A stretch of 64,000 bases of DNA. Origin: Streptosporangium roseum DSM 43021 (GTDB lineage: Bacteria; Actinomycetota; Actinomycetes; Streptosporangiales; Streptosporangiaceae). The notes below the pieces were generated by a model. The model had not been told where the DNA came from, made no database searches, and saw only the letters and a program-made list of their open reading frames with translations. Shown piece after piece: positions 48,172 to 56,292 of this stretch. Made by a program: the position numbers and the translations under genes. Each line of letters opens with the position of its first letter. Within the stretch, counting starts at the first letter, position 1. The stretch lies in NCBI RefSeq assembly GCF_000024865.1, contig NC_013595.1, positions 1,116,001 through 1,180,000 on the forward strand, in the 5' to 3' direction.

Positions 48172-49773
48172 ATGCTGACCGCGTACACCACCGATCAGAT
48201 CAGAGCGGCCGAGGCGGCGCTGATGGCCAGGCTGCCCGACGGCACGCTCATGGAACGGGCGGCCGCCGGGCTGGCGGCGATCTGCGCCGGGACGCTCGGC
48301 CAGGTGTACGGCTCCCGCGTCGTGCTGCTGATCGGCGGCGGCGACAACGGCGGCGACGCCCTCTACGCCGGCGCGCGCCTGGCCTCCAGAGGGGCCAGGG
48401 TGGACGCGATCCTCGCCGGGGCGCGGGTCCACGGAGCCGGGCTGGAGGCCCTGCGGCGGGCCGGTGGCCGCGTGACGGATCTCCGCGCCGCCCCGGCCGG
48501 AGGCGGCGGGATCGGTGGCGTCGGTGAGAGCACAGCGGCCGGCGTCGGCGGGATCGGTGGGAGCACAGCGGCCGGAGCCGGTGGGGACGCGGGGGCCGGG
48601 GCCGGTGGGATCGGCGGGGAAGCGGTGGCCGGCGAGCTGGTCCGGGCGGCCGACCTGGTCGTGGACGGGCTGGTCGGGATCGGCGGGGCGGGGGCCCTGC
48701 GCGAGCCGTACGCCACCCTGGTGGAGCTGACCGCCGAGGCGGCCGGCGCGGTGGTCGCGGTGGACGTGCCGAGCGGGGTGGACGCCGGCAGCGGGCGGGT
48801 CGACGGGGCGGCGGTCCGGGCGGACGTCACCGTGACGTTCGGGGCCTACAAGATCGGCCTGCTCGTCGACCCGGGCGCGGAGCACGCGGGCCGGGTGGAA
48901 CTCGTCGACATCGGGCTCGGGCCCCACCTGCCGGGACCCGAGGGAACCGCGCTGACCGACGCCGACGTCGCGCCGCTGCTTCCCCGGCCCGGCGCGGGCT
49001 CCGACAAGTACAGCAGGGGCGTCGTCGGCGTCGCGGCCGGAAGCCACCAGTACACCGGGGCCGCGGTGCTGGCCGTCGGCGGGGCGATCCGGGCGGGGGC
49101 GGGCATGGTCCGCTACGCGGGGGTCGCCGAGCCGGTGGCCCAGGTGCGCGCCCGCTGGCCCGAGGCAGTGATCACCCCGCTGGAGCCCGGCGAGGGGATC
49201 GGCGAGGTGGGCCGGGTACAGGCGTGGGTGCTCGGCCCCGGGCTCGGCACCGGGCCCGAGGCGCTCGCCGTCGCCCGTTCGGTGCTGGCGAGCGACGTCC
49301 CGGTGCTCGTGGACGCCGACGCCCTGACGCTGGTCTCGCAGGACAGGTCGCTGCTCCGCCGCGCCGCGCCGGTGCTGATCACCCCGCACGCGGGCGAGCT
49401 GTCCCGGCTGCTGGACGTGCCCCGGGCGCGGATCGAGGCCCGGCGGCTGGAGCACGTACGGCGGGCCGCGGCGGAGCTGGGCGTGACCGTGCTGCTGAAG
49501 GGCTCGACCACCCTGGTCGCGCAGGAGGGCCGGCCGGTCAGGATCAACCTCACCGGCAGCCCCTGGCTCGCCACCGGAGGCACCGGCGACGTGCTGGCCG
49601 GGCTCGCGGGCGCGCTGCTGGCCGGCGGGCTCGGCGGATATGACGCGGCCTCCTGCGCCGCCCATTTGCATGGAATCGCCGGGCGGCACGGCCCGCTCGC
49701 CGCCTGGGACGTGGTCGAAGCCCTCCCGGAGGTCATCAGGTCGCTCGCCGATCGGCTCCGGCAAGGCGCCTGA
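48172..49773 (+). CDS. nnr: Bifunctional NAD(P)H-hydrate epimerase / ADP-dependent dehydratase
   Basis: 533 residues repairing hydrated NAD(P)H. The N-terminal epimerase (YjeF_N) domain, residues 1-230, has MLTAYTTDQIRAAEAAL, GGGDNGGDALYAGARLA and VDVPSGVDAGSG. The C-terminal dehydratase (carbohydrate-kinase-like) domain has GSDKYSRGVVGVAAGS, LTPHAGELSRLL-like and LTGSPWLATGGTGDVLAGL. The epimerase half contains a 40-residue Gly/Ala/Ser/Thr-rich insertion (about residues 110-152) with GGIGG repeats. The start is the ATG at 48172; upstream in-frame starts run through acpS and the minisatellite. Confidence 0.94.
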   Translation: MLTAYTTDQIRAAEAALMARLPDGTLMERAAAGLAAICAGTLGQVYGSRVVLLIGGGDNGGDALYAGARLASRGARVDAILAGARVHGAGLEALRRAGGRVTDLRAAPAGGGGIGGVGESTAAGVGGIGGSTAAGAGGDAGAGAGGIGGEAVAGELVRAADLVVDGLVGIGGAGALREPYATLVELTAEAAGAVVAVDVPSGVDAGSGRVDGAAVRADVTVTFGAYKIGLLVDPGAEHAGRVELVDIGLGPHLPGPEGTALTDADVAPLLPRPGAGSDKYSRGVVGVAAGSHQYTGAAVLAVGGAIRAGAGMVRYAGVAEPVAQVRARWPEAVITPLEPGEGIGEVGRVQAWVLGPGLGTGPEALAVARSVLASDVPVLVDADALTLVSQDRSLLRRAAPVLITPHAGELSRLLDVPRARIEARRLEHVRRAAAELGVTVLLKGSTTLVAQEGRPVRINLTGSPWLATGGTGDVLAGLAGALLAGGLGGYDAASCAAHLHGIAGRHGPLAAWDVVEALPEVIRSLADRLRQGA

Positions 49774-49790
49774 CCTGCCAGACTGAAAAG

Positions 49791-50918
49791 ATGAGTTTCC
49801 CGATGACCCCGGCCGAGGCGCGGGTGGACCTCTCGGCGATCCGGGACAACGTCGCCCTGCTCGGAGAGCACGCACCCGGCGCCGAGATCATGGTCGTGGT
49901 CAAGGCCGACGGCTACGGACACGGGATGGCCGCCTGCGGGCGGGCCGCCCTGGAGGGCGGGGCCACCCGGCTGGGCACCGCCTACATCCGCGAAGCCCTG
50001 GAACTGCGGGCCGCGGGGGTGACCGCGCCGATCCTGTCGTGGATCATCCCGCCCGGCGAGCCGCTGGACGAGGCGGTAGGCCAGGGCGTGGAGCTCTCGG
50101 CCGGCACCCCGGCCCTGGTCGACGAGATCGCCGCGGCGGCCGGCCGTACGGGCGTGGCCGCCCGGGTGCACCTGAAGGCGGACACCGGCCTCGCCCGCGG
50201 CGGCGCGGCTCCCGCCGACTGGCCCGCGCTGGTGGACCGTGCCATGGCCCGGCAGTTCGAGGGGACGATCGAGGTCGCCGGGCTCTGGTCGCACTTCGCC
50301 TGCGCCGACATACCGGGGCACCCGTCCGTCCACGCCCAGCTCACCGCCTTCGACGACGCGCTGGCCATCGCGGAGAAGGCGGGTGCCGGGGGCTCCCACG
50401 TGATCCGGCACATCGCCAACTCCGCCGCGACGATGCTGCTGCCGCAGGCGCACTACGACATGGTCCGGCCGGGCCTCGCGACCTACGGCCTGAGCCCCGT
50501 GCCCGAGCTCGGAGGCTTCGGCCTCCGCCCCGCCATGACCCTGGTGGCGCGGATCGCGCTGGCCAAGAGGGTCCCCGTGGGTTCCGGAGTGTCCTACGGG
50601 CACCTGTACGTGACGGAACGCGAGACCACGCTTGGACTCGTCCCTCTCGGGTACGCGGACGGCATCCTGCGGCACGCCACCAACCGGGCGGAGGTGCTGG
50701 CGGGCGGCCGGCGACGGCGGATCGCCGGACGGGTCTGCATGGATCAGTTCGTGATCGACGTGGGGGACGACCCGCTGGCGGAGGGGGACGAGGTGATCCT
50801 GTTCGGTGACGGTTCGCGGGGCGAGCCGACCGCACAGGAGTGGGCGGATTCCCTTGGCACGATCACGCATGAGATCGTGACCAGAATCGGTTCGCGGGTC
50901 CCACGCGTTTACCGGTGA
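49791..50918 (+). CDS. alr: Alanine racemase
   Basis: 375-residue PLP enzyme supplying D-alanine for peptidoglycan. The PLP lysine is in VVVKADGYGHGM (about residue 40) and the catalytic tyrosine in GSGVSYGHLYV (about residue 266). The substrate-binding RIAGRVCMDQFVIDVGD and the C-terminal TITHEIVTRIGSRVPRVYR are conserved. It lies 17 bases after nnr and upstream of an alpha/beta hydrolase and tsaE, the usual actinomycete order. Confidence 0.96.
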   Translation: MSFPMTPAEARVDLSAIRDNVALLGEHAPGAEIMVVVKADGYGHGMAACGRAALEGGATRLGTAYIREALELRAAGVTAPILSWIIPPGEPLDEAVGQGVELSAGTPALVDEIAAAAGRTGVAARVHLKADTGLARGGAAPADWPALVDRAMARQFEGTIEVAGLWSHFACADIPGHPSVHAQLTAFDDALAIAEKAGAGGSHVIRHIANSAATMLLPQAHYDMVRPGLATYGLSPVPELGGFGLRPAMTLVARIALAKRVPVGSGVSYGHLYVTERETTLGLVPLGYADGILRHATNRAEVLAGGRRRRIAGRVCMDQFVIDVGDDPLAEGDEVILFGDGSRGEPTAQEWADSLGTITHEIVTRIGSRVPRVYR

Positions 50919-50938
50919 GAGGCATCTCAGGGGGTCGC

Positions 50939-52111
50939 ATGAGTACTACCACACGGCGCAAGGTCGGAATCGCGGGTGCGATCGTCGGTGTGGCGTCAGC
51001 CGGGCTGGCCACCGCGGCCTTCGCCAAGCGGTACGCCGTCGGTCGCATCAGGCTCCGGCCCGACCTTGAGGCGAACGAGCCGCTGGGCGAGCTGCGCGGC
51101 CGGCCCACCACGGTCGTCACCTCCGACGGCGTGTCCCTCTACGCCGAGGTGGACGGTGCCGACGACGCCCCGCTGACCGTGGTGTTCTGCCACGGCTACA
51201 CCCTCAACCTCGACTCCTGGCACTACCAGCGGCGCGACCTGGGCGACTCCTACCGGCTGGTCCTGTGGGACCAGCGCTCCCACGGGCGCTCACCGCGCAC
51301 CACCGCCGAGGACTCCACCATCGACCGGCTCGGCGACGACCTGGCCGAGGTGATCGCCGCGCTGGTGCCCGGCCCGTGCGTGCTGGTGGGGCACTCCATG
51401 GGCGGCATGACGGTCATGGCGCTGGCCGACCGGCACCCCGAGCTGTTCGGTGACAAGATCAAGGGCGTCGCGCTGATCTCCACCTCCTCGGGCAAGCTGG
51501 CCGAGATCTCCCTGGGCCTGCCCGCGCTGCTGGCCAAGGCGGTGCACAAGGTCACCCCGGGCACGGTCTCGATGCTGAGCCGGGGCGGCACGCTGGTGGA
51601 CAGGGGCCGTGAGGCGGGCAACGACGTGGCCTTCCTGGCCCTGCGCCACCTGGGTTTCGGCGACTCCAAGAACGTCAGCCCCACGGTGGTGGACTTCGCC
51701 GAGTCGATGATCCGCTCCACCCCGTTCGAGGTGATCGCCAACTTCTACCCGGCGTTGATGTCGCACGACAAGCTGAACGCGCTGAGCGTCCTGGACGACG
51801 TGCCCACCTCCATCATGGTCGGTGACAAGGACTGGCTGACGCCGGTGGACCACAGCAGGGCGATGGCCGAGGCGCTGCCCCGCGCCCAGTTCACCGAGGT
51901 GCCCGACAGCTCGCACCTGGTGCAGCTGGAGCGGCCGACGGTCGTCAACGACGCGCTGCGCGACCTGCTCAAGCGAGCGGCCGCCGACAGCGCCGCAGAC
52001 GGGGCCATCGACAAAGCTGCCGACAGCGCCACAGACGGGGCCATCGGCAATGCCGCAGACGGGGGCGCCGACCGCGCCATCGACGGCGTCGCCGACGACC
52101 CGGAGCGGTGA
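50939..52111 (+). CDS. Alpha/beta-hydrolase with N-terminal membrane segment
   Basis: 390 residues from the ATG at 50939 (CAGGGGGTCGC upstream). A hydrophobic N-terminus (VGIAGAIVGVASAGLATAAFA) is a signal anchor or signal peptide. The hydrolase fold has the oxyanion segment VVFCHGYTLNLDSWHYQRRDL, the nucleophile elbow GHSMGGM (Ser near 155), the acid in VGDKDWLTPVDH and the His in DSSHLVQLERP. The last 45 residues are a degenerate repeat of AADSATDGAIG-like units. Substrate is unknown; the alr-hydrolase-tsaE order is conserved in actinomycetes. Confidence 0.88.
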   Translation: MSTTTRRKVGIAGAIVGVASAGLATAAFAKRYAVGRIRLRPDLEANEPLGELRGRPTTVVTSDGVSLYAEVDGADDAPLTVVFCHGYTLNLDSWHYQRRDLGDSYRLVLWDQRSHGRSPRTTAEDSTIDRLGDDLAEVIAALVPGPCVLVGHSMGGMTVMALADRHPELFGDKIKGVALISTSSGKLAEISLGLPALLAKAVHKVTPGTVSMLSRGGTLVDRGREAGNDVAFLALRHLGFGDSKNVSPTVVDFAESMIRSTPFEVIANFYPALMSHDKLNALSVLDDVPTSIMVGDKDWLTPVDHSRAMAEALPRAQFTEVPDSSHLVQLERPTVVNDALRDLLKRAAADSAADGAIDKAADSATDGAIGNAADGGADRAIDGVADDPER

Positions 52112-52156
52112 GACGGACCCTGAGCACGCGCGAGCATCAACGGGAGTGATCGAGCA

Positions 52157-52600
52157 GTGAGAATCGTGGCAACCGCCGAAGAGATGCGGGAGCTGGGCGT
52201 GGAGCTGGCGGGGCTGCTCCGGCCGGGAGACCTGGCGGTGCTGTCCGGGCCGCTCGGCGCGGGCAAGACGACCCTGGTCCAGGGGATCGCCGACGGGCTC
52301 AAGGTGCGCGGGCCGATCACCTCCCCGACCTTCGTCATCGCCCGGGTGCACCCCTCGCTGTCGGGCGGCCCCGCGCTGGTGCACGCGGACGCCTACCGGC
52401 TGGGCGGCGACCTGGAGGTCGACGACCTCGACCTGGACGCCTCGCTGGAGGAGTCGGTGACGGTCGTGGAGTGGGGCGAGGGTCTGGTCGAGGGGCTCGC
52501 CGACGACCGGCTGGAGATCTCCATCGAGCGGGGCGAGTCCGGCGAGGAGCGGACGGTGCGGCTCCGCGGGATCGGTGCGCGATGGGAGGGCATCGTCTGA
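52157..52600 (+). CDS. tsaE: tRNA t6A biosynthesis ATPase TsaE
   Basis: 147-residue P-loop ATPase that works with TsaB and TsaD to make threonylcarbamoyladenosine-37 in tRNA. Walker A is GPLGAGKTTLVQGIA (about 32-46), followed by ITSPTFVIARVH and the aspartate of LVHADAYRLGG. The conserved VVEWGEGL closes the core. GTG start with CGGGAG upstream. Its partners tsaB, rimI and tsaD lie 1.5 kb downstream, separated by a secreted-protein/sortase pair. Confidence 0.94.
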   Translation: MRIVATAEEMRELGVELAGLLRPGDLAVLSGPLGAGKTTLVQGIADGLKVRGPITSPTFVIARVHPSLSGGPALVHADAYRLGGDLEVDDLDLDASLEESVTVVEWGEGLVEGLADDRLEISIERGESGEERTVRLRGIGARWEGIV

Positions 52601-52770
52601 TTCGCCCCCGTAGCCGCGGGAATCCTGACACGCTGGCACTCCATCCCAGTTGATATAGATCATCGGGGTTGAAGATCGACTCTTGCGCTTTTGCCCATGT
52701 TTAATGGGGAAGTGGCGGGAAGTTGTGCCGGGTGAGGGTCGTCGGCCGGACTGCGAAGTGGAGTGCGACG

Positions 52771-53442
52771 GTGCCAAGGGTCAAGCGTGTCGCGGTTCTA
52801 GGGACCATCACCCTTCTCGGGGTGGCGGGCATGGTCGGATGCACGGCCGAGGCAAACTCGGGCAATCCGGGAGGGACGGCCTCGCCGGCCGTGCCGGAGA
52901 CGGGGATCAGCCGGCAGGACATCGAGGTCCAGCTGCAGCCGGCCCGGGTCAAGGCGGGACAGAAGGTGTGGGTGCTGGCCAACTGCCCGATCCCCGAAGG
53001 GGGGCCCGAGCACCGCGGCACCGCGTCGTCGCAGATCTTCCGCACCCCGGTCACCCTCGATCCGATCCTCACGACGCCCAGCCCGGCACCGTCGGCGAGC
53101 GCCACCCCCGTGGCGAAGCCGTGGGTCCGCGGCCAGGCCACCGTCGCCGCCGGCAGCAAGGCCGGCGTCTACGACGTCAACGCCAGGTGCGAGGGGACCA
53201 ACGACACCGGCAAGGCCAGCCTCAGGATCGTCACGGACGTCAAGCCGACCCCGAAGGACACCCCCACCTCCAGGCCGACCAGGACCATCATCAGCACCCA
53301 CGCGCCGGGCACCGGCGGAGGCGGCACCGCGGCCGGCGGCCCCCAGGACTCGGGCATGCCGTTCGGCGTGGCAGGGGCCCTGCTGGCGGCGGTCCTCGCC
53401 GGCGGCGTCGGCTTCGCGGTCGTGCGCCGCCGCCGTCCGTAG
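52771..53442 (+). CDS. Predicted lipoprotein/anchored protein paired with sortase
   Basis: 223 residues from the GTG at 52771 (an earlier GTG at 52723 is possible). The signal (RVAVLGTITLLGVAGMVGC) ends in a lipobox-like AGMVGC. The middle domain starts IEVQLQPARVKAGQKVWVLANC and contains AGVYDVNARCEGTND, giving a Cys pair. A Thr/Pro/Gly linker, a helix (GVAGALLAAVLAGGVGFAVV) and an RRRRP tail follow. The plan and the strand pattern (VxxGQxVxVxxxxC ... GxYxxxxxC) match the protein at 10982-11488, and both are followed by a sortase. No LPxTG is visible. Confidence 0.75.
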   Translation: MPRVKRVAVLGTITLLGVAGMVGCTAEANSGNPGGTASPAVPETGISRQDIEVQLQPARVKAGQKVWVLANCPIPEGGPEHRGTASSQIFRTPVTLDPILTTPSPAPSASATPVAKPWVRGQATVAAGSKAGVYDVNARCEGTNDTGKASLRIVTDVKPTPKDTPTSRPTRTIISTHAPGTGGGGTAAGGPQDSGMPFGVAGALLAAVLAGGVGFAVVRRRRP

Positions 53443-53448
53443 TCCCCG

Positions 53449-54012
53449 ATGGCCGAATCCTCCCGCTGGTCACGGATCATCGTGGCCGGCGTCATCACCG
53501 GCGCCGTCATGGTCGCGTTCAACAGGGGCGGCGAGGACACCCCGCCCGCCCGGTCCTCGGTCGTGCCCAGCCGCATCGACATCCCGTCGCTCGGCATCAA
53601 GGCGCCGCTGATGAAACTCGGCGTGACGGACGGCCAGATCGACCTTCCGCCGTACGAGAAGCCGGACATGGCGGGCTGGGTCAAGGACAGCGCGATCCCC
53701 GGCGACCCGGGCTCCGCGGTGATCCTCGGGCACGTGGACACCAAGACCGACCCCGCGGTCTTCTACAAGCTCAAGGACATCCGGGAGGGCCAGGTCGTCA
53801 AGGTCGTGCGCAGTGACGGCAGGACCGCCCAGTATCGCGTGGACTCCGTCGAGCAGGTGGACAAGAACAGCTTCCCGGCGGACAAGGTCTACCTGGAGGA
53901 CGGCCTCCGGCTGATCACCTGCGGCGGGAACTTCGACTGGGACAAGCACGAATACCGCGACAACGTGATCGTCTACGCCACCCTGGTCACACCGGCCGGC
54001 TCCAGGGCCTGA
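53449..54012 (+). CDS. Class E-like sortase
   Basis: 187 residues with an N-terminal helix (WSRIIVAGVITGAVMVAF) as membrane anchor. The sortase core runs SRIDIPSLGIKAPLMKLGV, with catalytic His in GHVDTKTDP, Cys in LITCGGNFD (about 164) and an Arg in the following HEYRDNVIVYATL. It starts seven bases after the partner gene. It is a close relative of the sortase at 11643-12221, but has a complete N-terminus. The substrate motif is unknown. Confidence 0.92.
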   Translation: MAESSRWSRIIVAGVITGAVMVAFNRGGEDTPPARSSVVPSRIDIPSLGIKAPLMKLGVTDGQIDLPPYEKPDMAGWVKDSAIPGDPGSAVILGHVDTKTDPAVFYKLKDIREGQVVKVVRSDGRTAQYRVDSVEQVDKNSFPADKVYLEDGLRLITCGGNFDWDKHEYRDNVIVYATLVTPAGSRA

Positions 54013-54057
54013 CCGCCTCCGGGCCGGTGGAGTGGGCCCGGCTGCCGCCCGACGGAC

Positions 54058-54063
54058 TAGGCT
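54058..54063 (+). promoter_or_regulatory. -10-like TAGGCT of tsaB, possible leaderless start
   Basis: TAGGCT lies eight bases before the tsaB GTG, with AACTGTTC between and no ribosome-binding site. It implies that tsaB-rimI-tsaD has its own promoter after the sortase insertion. Confidence 0.45.
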
Positions 54064-54071
54064 AACTGTTC

Positions 54072-54755
54072 GTGCTGGTCCTGGCCTTTGATACCGCAAC
54101 CCCCGCCGTCACCGCAGCGCTGCACGACGGTGAGAGGGTCCTCGCCGAGTCGACGACCGTTGACGCGCGTCGCCACGGCGAGCTGCTCGTGCCCACGATC
54201 GAGACGGTCCTGCGAGAGGCGGGAGTCTCGCTCGGCGACGTCACCGCCGTCGTCGCGGGCTCCGGTCCCGGCCCCTACACCGGCCTGCGGGTCGGTCTGA
54301 TGACCGCCCAGGCCCTGGCGACGTCGCTGGGCGTGCCGGCCTACGGCGTGTGCACGCTCGACGCCGTCGCCTACGGCAGCGGGCTGGCCGGGCCGTTCCT
54401 GGTGGCCACCGACGCGCGGCGCAAGGAGGTGTTCTGGGGCCACTACGAGGATCCGCGGGTCCGCCTGTCGGGTCCCTCGGTGGACAGGCCGCAGGACCTG
54501 CCCGGGGAGCTCCCGCTCGTCGGCGCGGGCGCGCGGATGTACGCCGAGACCGTCGGGCCCTCCCGCGTGACCGACGCGCCGGACTACCCCTTCGCGGGGG
54601 CGCTGGCGGCGCTGGCCGCCGAGCAGCTCGGCGAGCCCGACGTCCGGGAGGTCGTGGAGAGCGGCACGCACCCCGTGCTGAGCCTGCCCCGCCCGATCTA
54701 CCTGCGCCGTCCCGACGCCCAGGTGCCCTCGGCGCCGAAGAAGGTCTCCACATGA
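54072..54755 (+). CDS. tsaB: tRNA t6A biosynthesis protein TsaB
   Basis: 227-residue TsaB, the ASKHA-fold partner that dimerises with TsaD. The N-terminal phosphate-binding strand LVLAFDTATPAVTAAL and the segment VVAGSGPGPYTGLRVGLMTAQAL are conserved. It starts with GTG, and its stop overlaps the ATG of rimI by four bases. It is present in the usual tsaB-rimI-tsaD cluster. Confidence 0.94.
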   Translation: MLVLAFDTATPAVTAALHDGERVLAESTTVDARRHGELLVPTIETVLREAGVSLGDVTAVVAGSGPGPYTGLRVGLMTAQALATSLGVPAYGVCTLDAVAYGSGLAGPFLVATDARRKEVFWGHYEDPRVRLSGPSVDRPQDLPGELPLVGAGARMYAETVGPSRVTDAPDYPFAGALAALAAEQLGEPDVREVVESGTHPVLSLPRPIYLRRPDAQVPSAPKKVST

Positions 54756-55204
54756 CCGCGGTGCTACGTCAGATGACCTTCGACGACCTGCCCGCCGTCA
54801 TGAAGATCGAGCGGGAGACCTTCCCCCGCGACGCCTGGAGCGAGGGCATGCTCCGCGCCGAGCTCGACGACCAGCCCCGGACCCGGCACTACGTGGTCGC
54901 CCTGGTGGACGATGAGATCATCGGCTACGCCGGGCTTTTCGCGGCGGGAGACCAGGCGGACGTGCAGACCATCGCCGTCGCGGTCGACCGGCGGCGGGCG
55001 GGGATCGGCGCGGCGCTGCTGACCGAGCTGCTGGCGGAGGCCGTACGACGGGGCGCGCACTCGGTCTTCCTGGAAGTGCGTGCCGACAACCCGACCGCGG
55101 AGGCGATGTACGACCGCTTCGGATTCGAGCGGATCGGCCTGCGCCGCCGTTACTACGAGGACGGCACCGACGCGATCACGATGAAGAAGGATCTCAATGC
55201 GTGA
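54752..55204 (+). CDS. rimI: Ribosomal protein S18-alanine N-acetyltransferase
   Basis: 150-residue GNAT-family RimI, acetylating the N-terminal Ala of S18. The start is the ATG at 54752, overlapping tsaB. The acetyl-CoA-binding motif VQTIAVAVDRRRAGIGAALL (Q/RxxGxG/A type) is central, followed by VFLEVRADNPTAEAMYDRFGFERIGLRRRYYEDG, which is diagnostic. It overlaps tsaD by eight bases. Confidence 0.94.
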   Translation: MTAVLRQMTFDDLPAVMKIERETFPRDAWSEGMLRAELDDQPRTRHYVVALVDDEIIGYAGLFAAGDQADVQTIAVAVDRRRAGIGAALLTELLAEAVRRGAHSVFLEVRADNPTAEAMYDRFGFERIGLRRRYYEDGTDAITMKKDLNA

Positions 55205-56228
55205 CGAACCCCTGGTCCTGGGCATCGAGACCTCCTGTGACGAGACCGGAGTGGGCATCGTCCGGGGGCACACCCTGCTGGCCAACACGATCGCCTCCAG
55301 CGTCGAGCAGCACGCGCGGTTCGGCGGCGTGGTGCCGGAGGTGGCCTCCCGGGCGCATCTGGAGGCGATGACCCCGACCGTCGAGCGGGCACTGGAGCAG
55401 GCGGGCCTGCGCTTCGCCGACATCGACGCGATCGCGGTGACCGCCGGGCCCGGCCTGTCCGGCGCGCTGCTGGTCGGCGTGGCCGCCGCCAAGGCCTACT
55501 CGCTCGGCCTGGGCGTGCCGCTGTACGGCGTCAACCACCTCGCCGCCCACGTGGCCGTGGACCAGCTCGAACACGGCGCCCTGCCCAAGCCGTGCATCGC
55601 CATGCTGGTCTCGGGCGGCCACTCCTCCCTGCTGCTGGTGCCCGACGTCGCCAAGGACATCGTCTCCCTGGGCTCCACGGTCGACGACGCCGCGGGTGAG
55701 GCGTTCGACAAGGTGGCCCGGGTGCTCGGCCTGCCCTTCCCCGGCGGCCCCTACATCGACCGGGCGGCCCAGGACGGTTCCGGCACGGCCATCGCGTTCC
55801 CGCGCGGCAAGCACGACGACGGGACGCTGGACTTCTCCTTCTCCGGGCTGAAGACCGCCGTGGCGCGCTGGGTGGAGGCGCGGGAGAGGAACGGCGAGTC
55901 GATCCACGTGCCCGACGTGGCGGCGTCGTTCCAGGAGGCCGTGGTCGACGTGCTGACCCACAAGGCCCTGCAGGCGTGCCGCAGGCACGGCGTCCGTGAC
56001 CTGCTGATCGGCGGTGGCGTGGCGGCCAACTCCCGGCTGCGCGCCCTCGCCCAGGAGCGCTGCGACGCGGCCGGCGTACGGCTGCGCGTCCCCCGCCCGG
56101 GACTGTGCACGGACAACGGGGCGATGGTGGCCACGCTCGGCTCCGACCTGGTGGCGGCCGGCGTCGCCCCGTCCCTGCTGGACATCCCCGCCGACTCCTC
56201 CCTGCCGATCACCACCGTCCACGTGTGA
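55197..56228 (+). CDS. tsaD: tRNA N6-adenosine threonylcarbamoyltransferase TsaD
   Basis: 343-residue catalytic subunit of the t6A pathway. ASKHA-fold signatures are LVLGIETSCDETGVGIV at the start, VVPEVASRAHLE, the metal-binding HxxxH in NHLAAHVAV (about 115), LVSGGHSSLLLV and GGGVAANSRLR near residue 280, and the metal aspartate in CTDNGAMVA. Length matches the family. It completes the tsaE/B/D set in this window; tsaC is not here. Confidence 0.96.
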   Translation: MRDEPLVLGIETSCDETGVGIVRGHTLLANTIASSVEQHARFGGVVPEVASRAHLEAMTPTVERALEQAGLRFADIDAIAVTAGPGLSGALLVGVAAAKAYSLGLGVPLYGVNHLAAHVAVDQLEHGALPKPCIAMLVSGGHSSLLLVPDVAKDIVSLGSTVDDAAGEAFDKVARVLGLPFPGGPYIDRAAQDGSGTAIAFPRGKHDDGTLDFSFSGLKTAVARWVEARERNGESIHVPDVAASFQEAVVDVLTHKALQACRRHGVRDLLIGGGVAANSRLRALAQERCDAAGVRLRVPRPGLCTDNGAMVATLGSDLVAAGVAPSLLDIPADSSLPITTVHV

Positions 56229-56231
56229 TCT

Positions 56232-56289
56232 CCCGCCCTCCGCGGGGCGGGCTCTCACCAGCGTGTGCTCCCGCCCCGTCCGGGGCGGG
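56232..56289 (+). terminator. Two tandem GC hairpins after tsaD
   Basis: CCCGCCC (56232-56238) pairs with GGGCGGG (56245-56251), and CCCGCCCC (56270-56277) pairs with GGGGCGGG (56282-56289). Each is followed by CTCTCAC, so a unit of about 38 bases is duplicated. It lies between the convergent tsaD and the reductase gene and may terminate both. Confidence 0.6.
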
Positions 56290-56292
56290 CTC

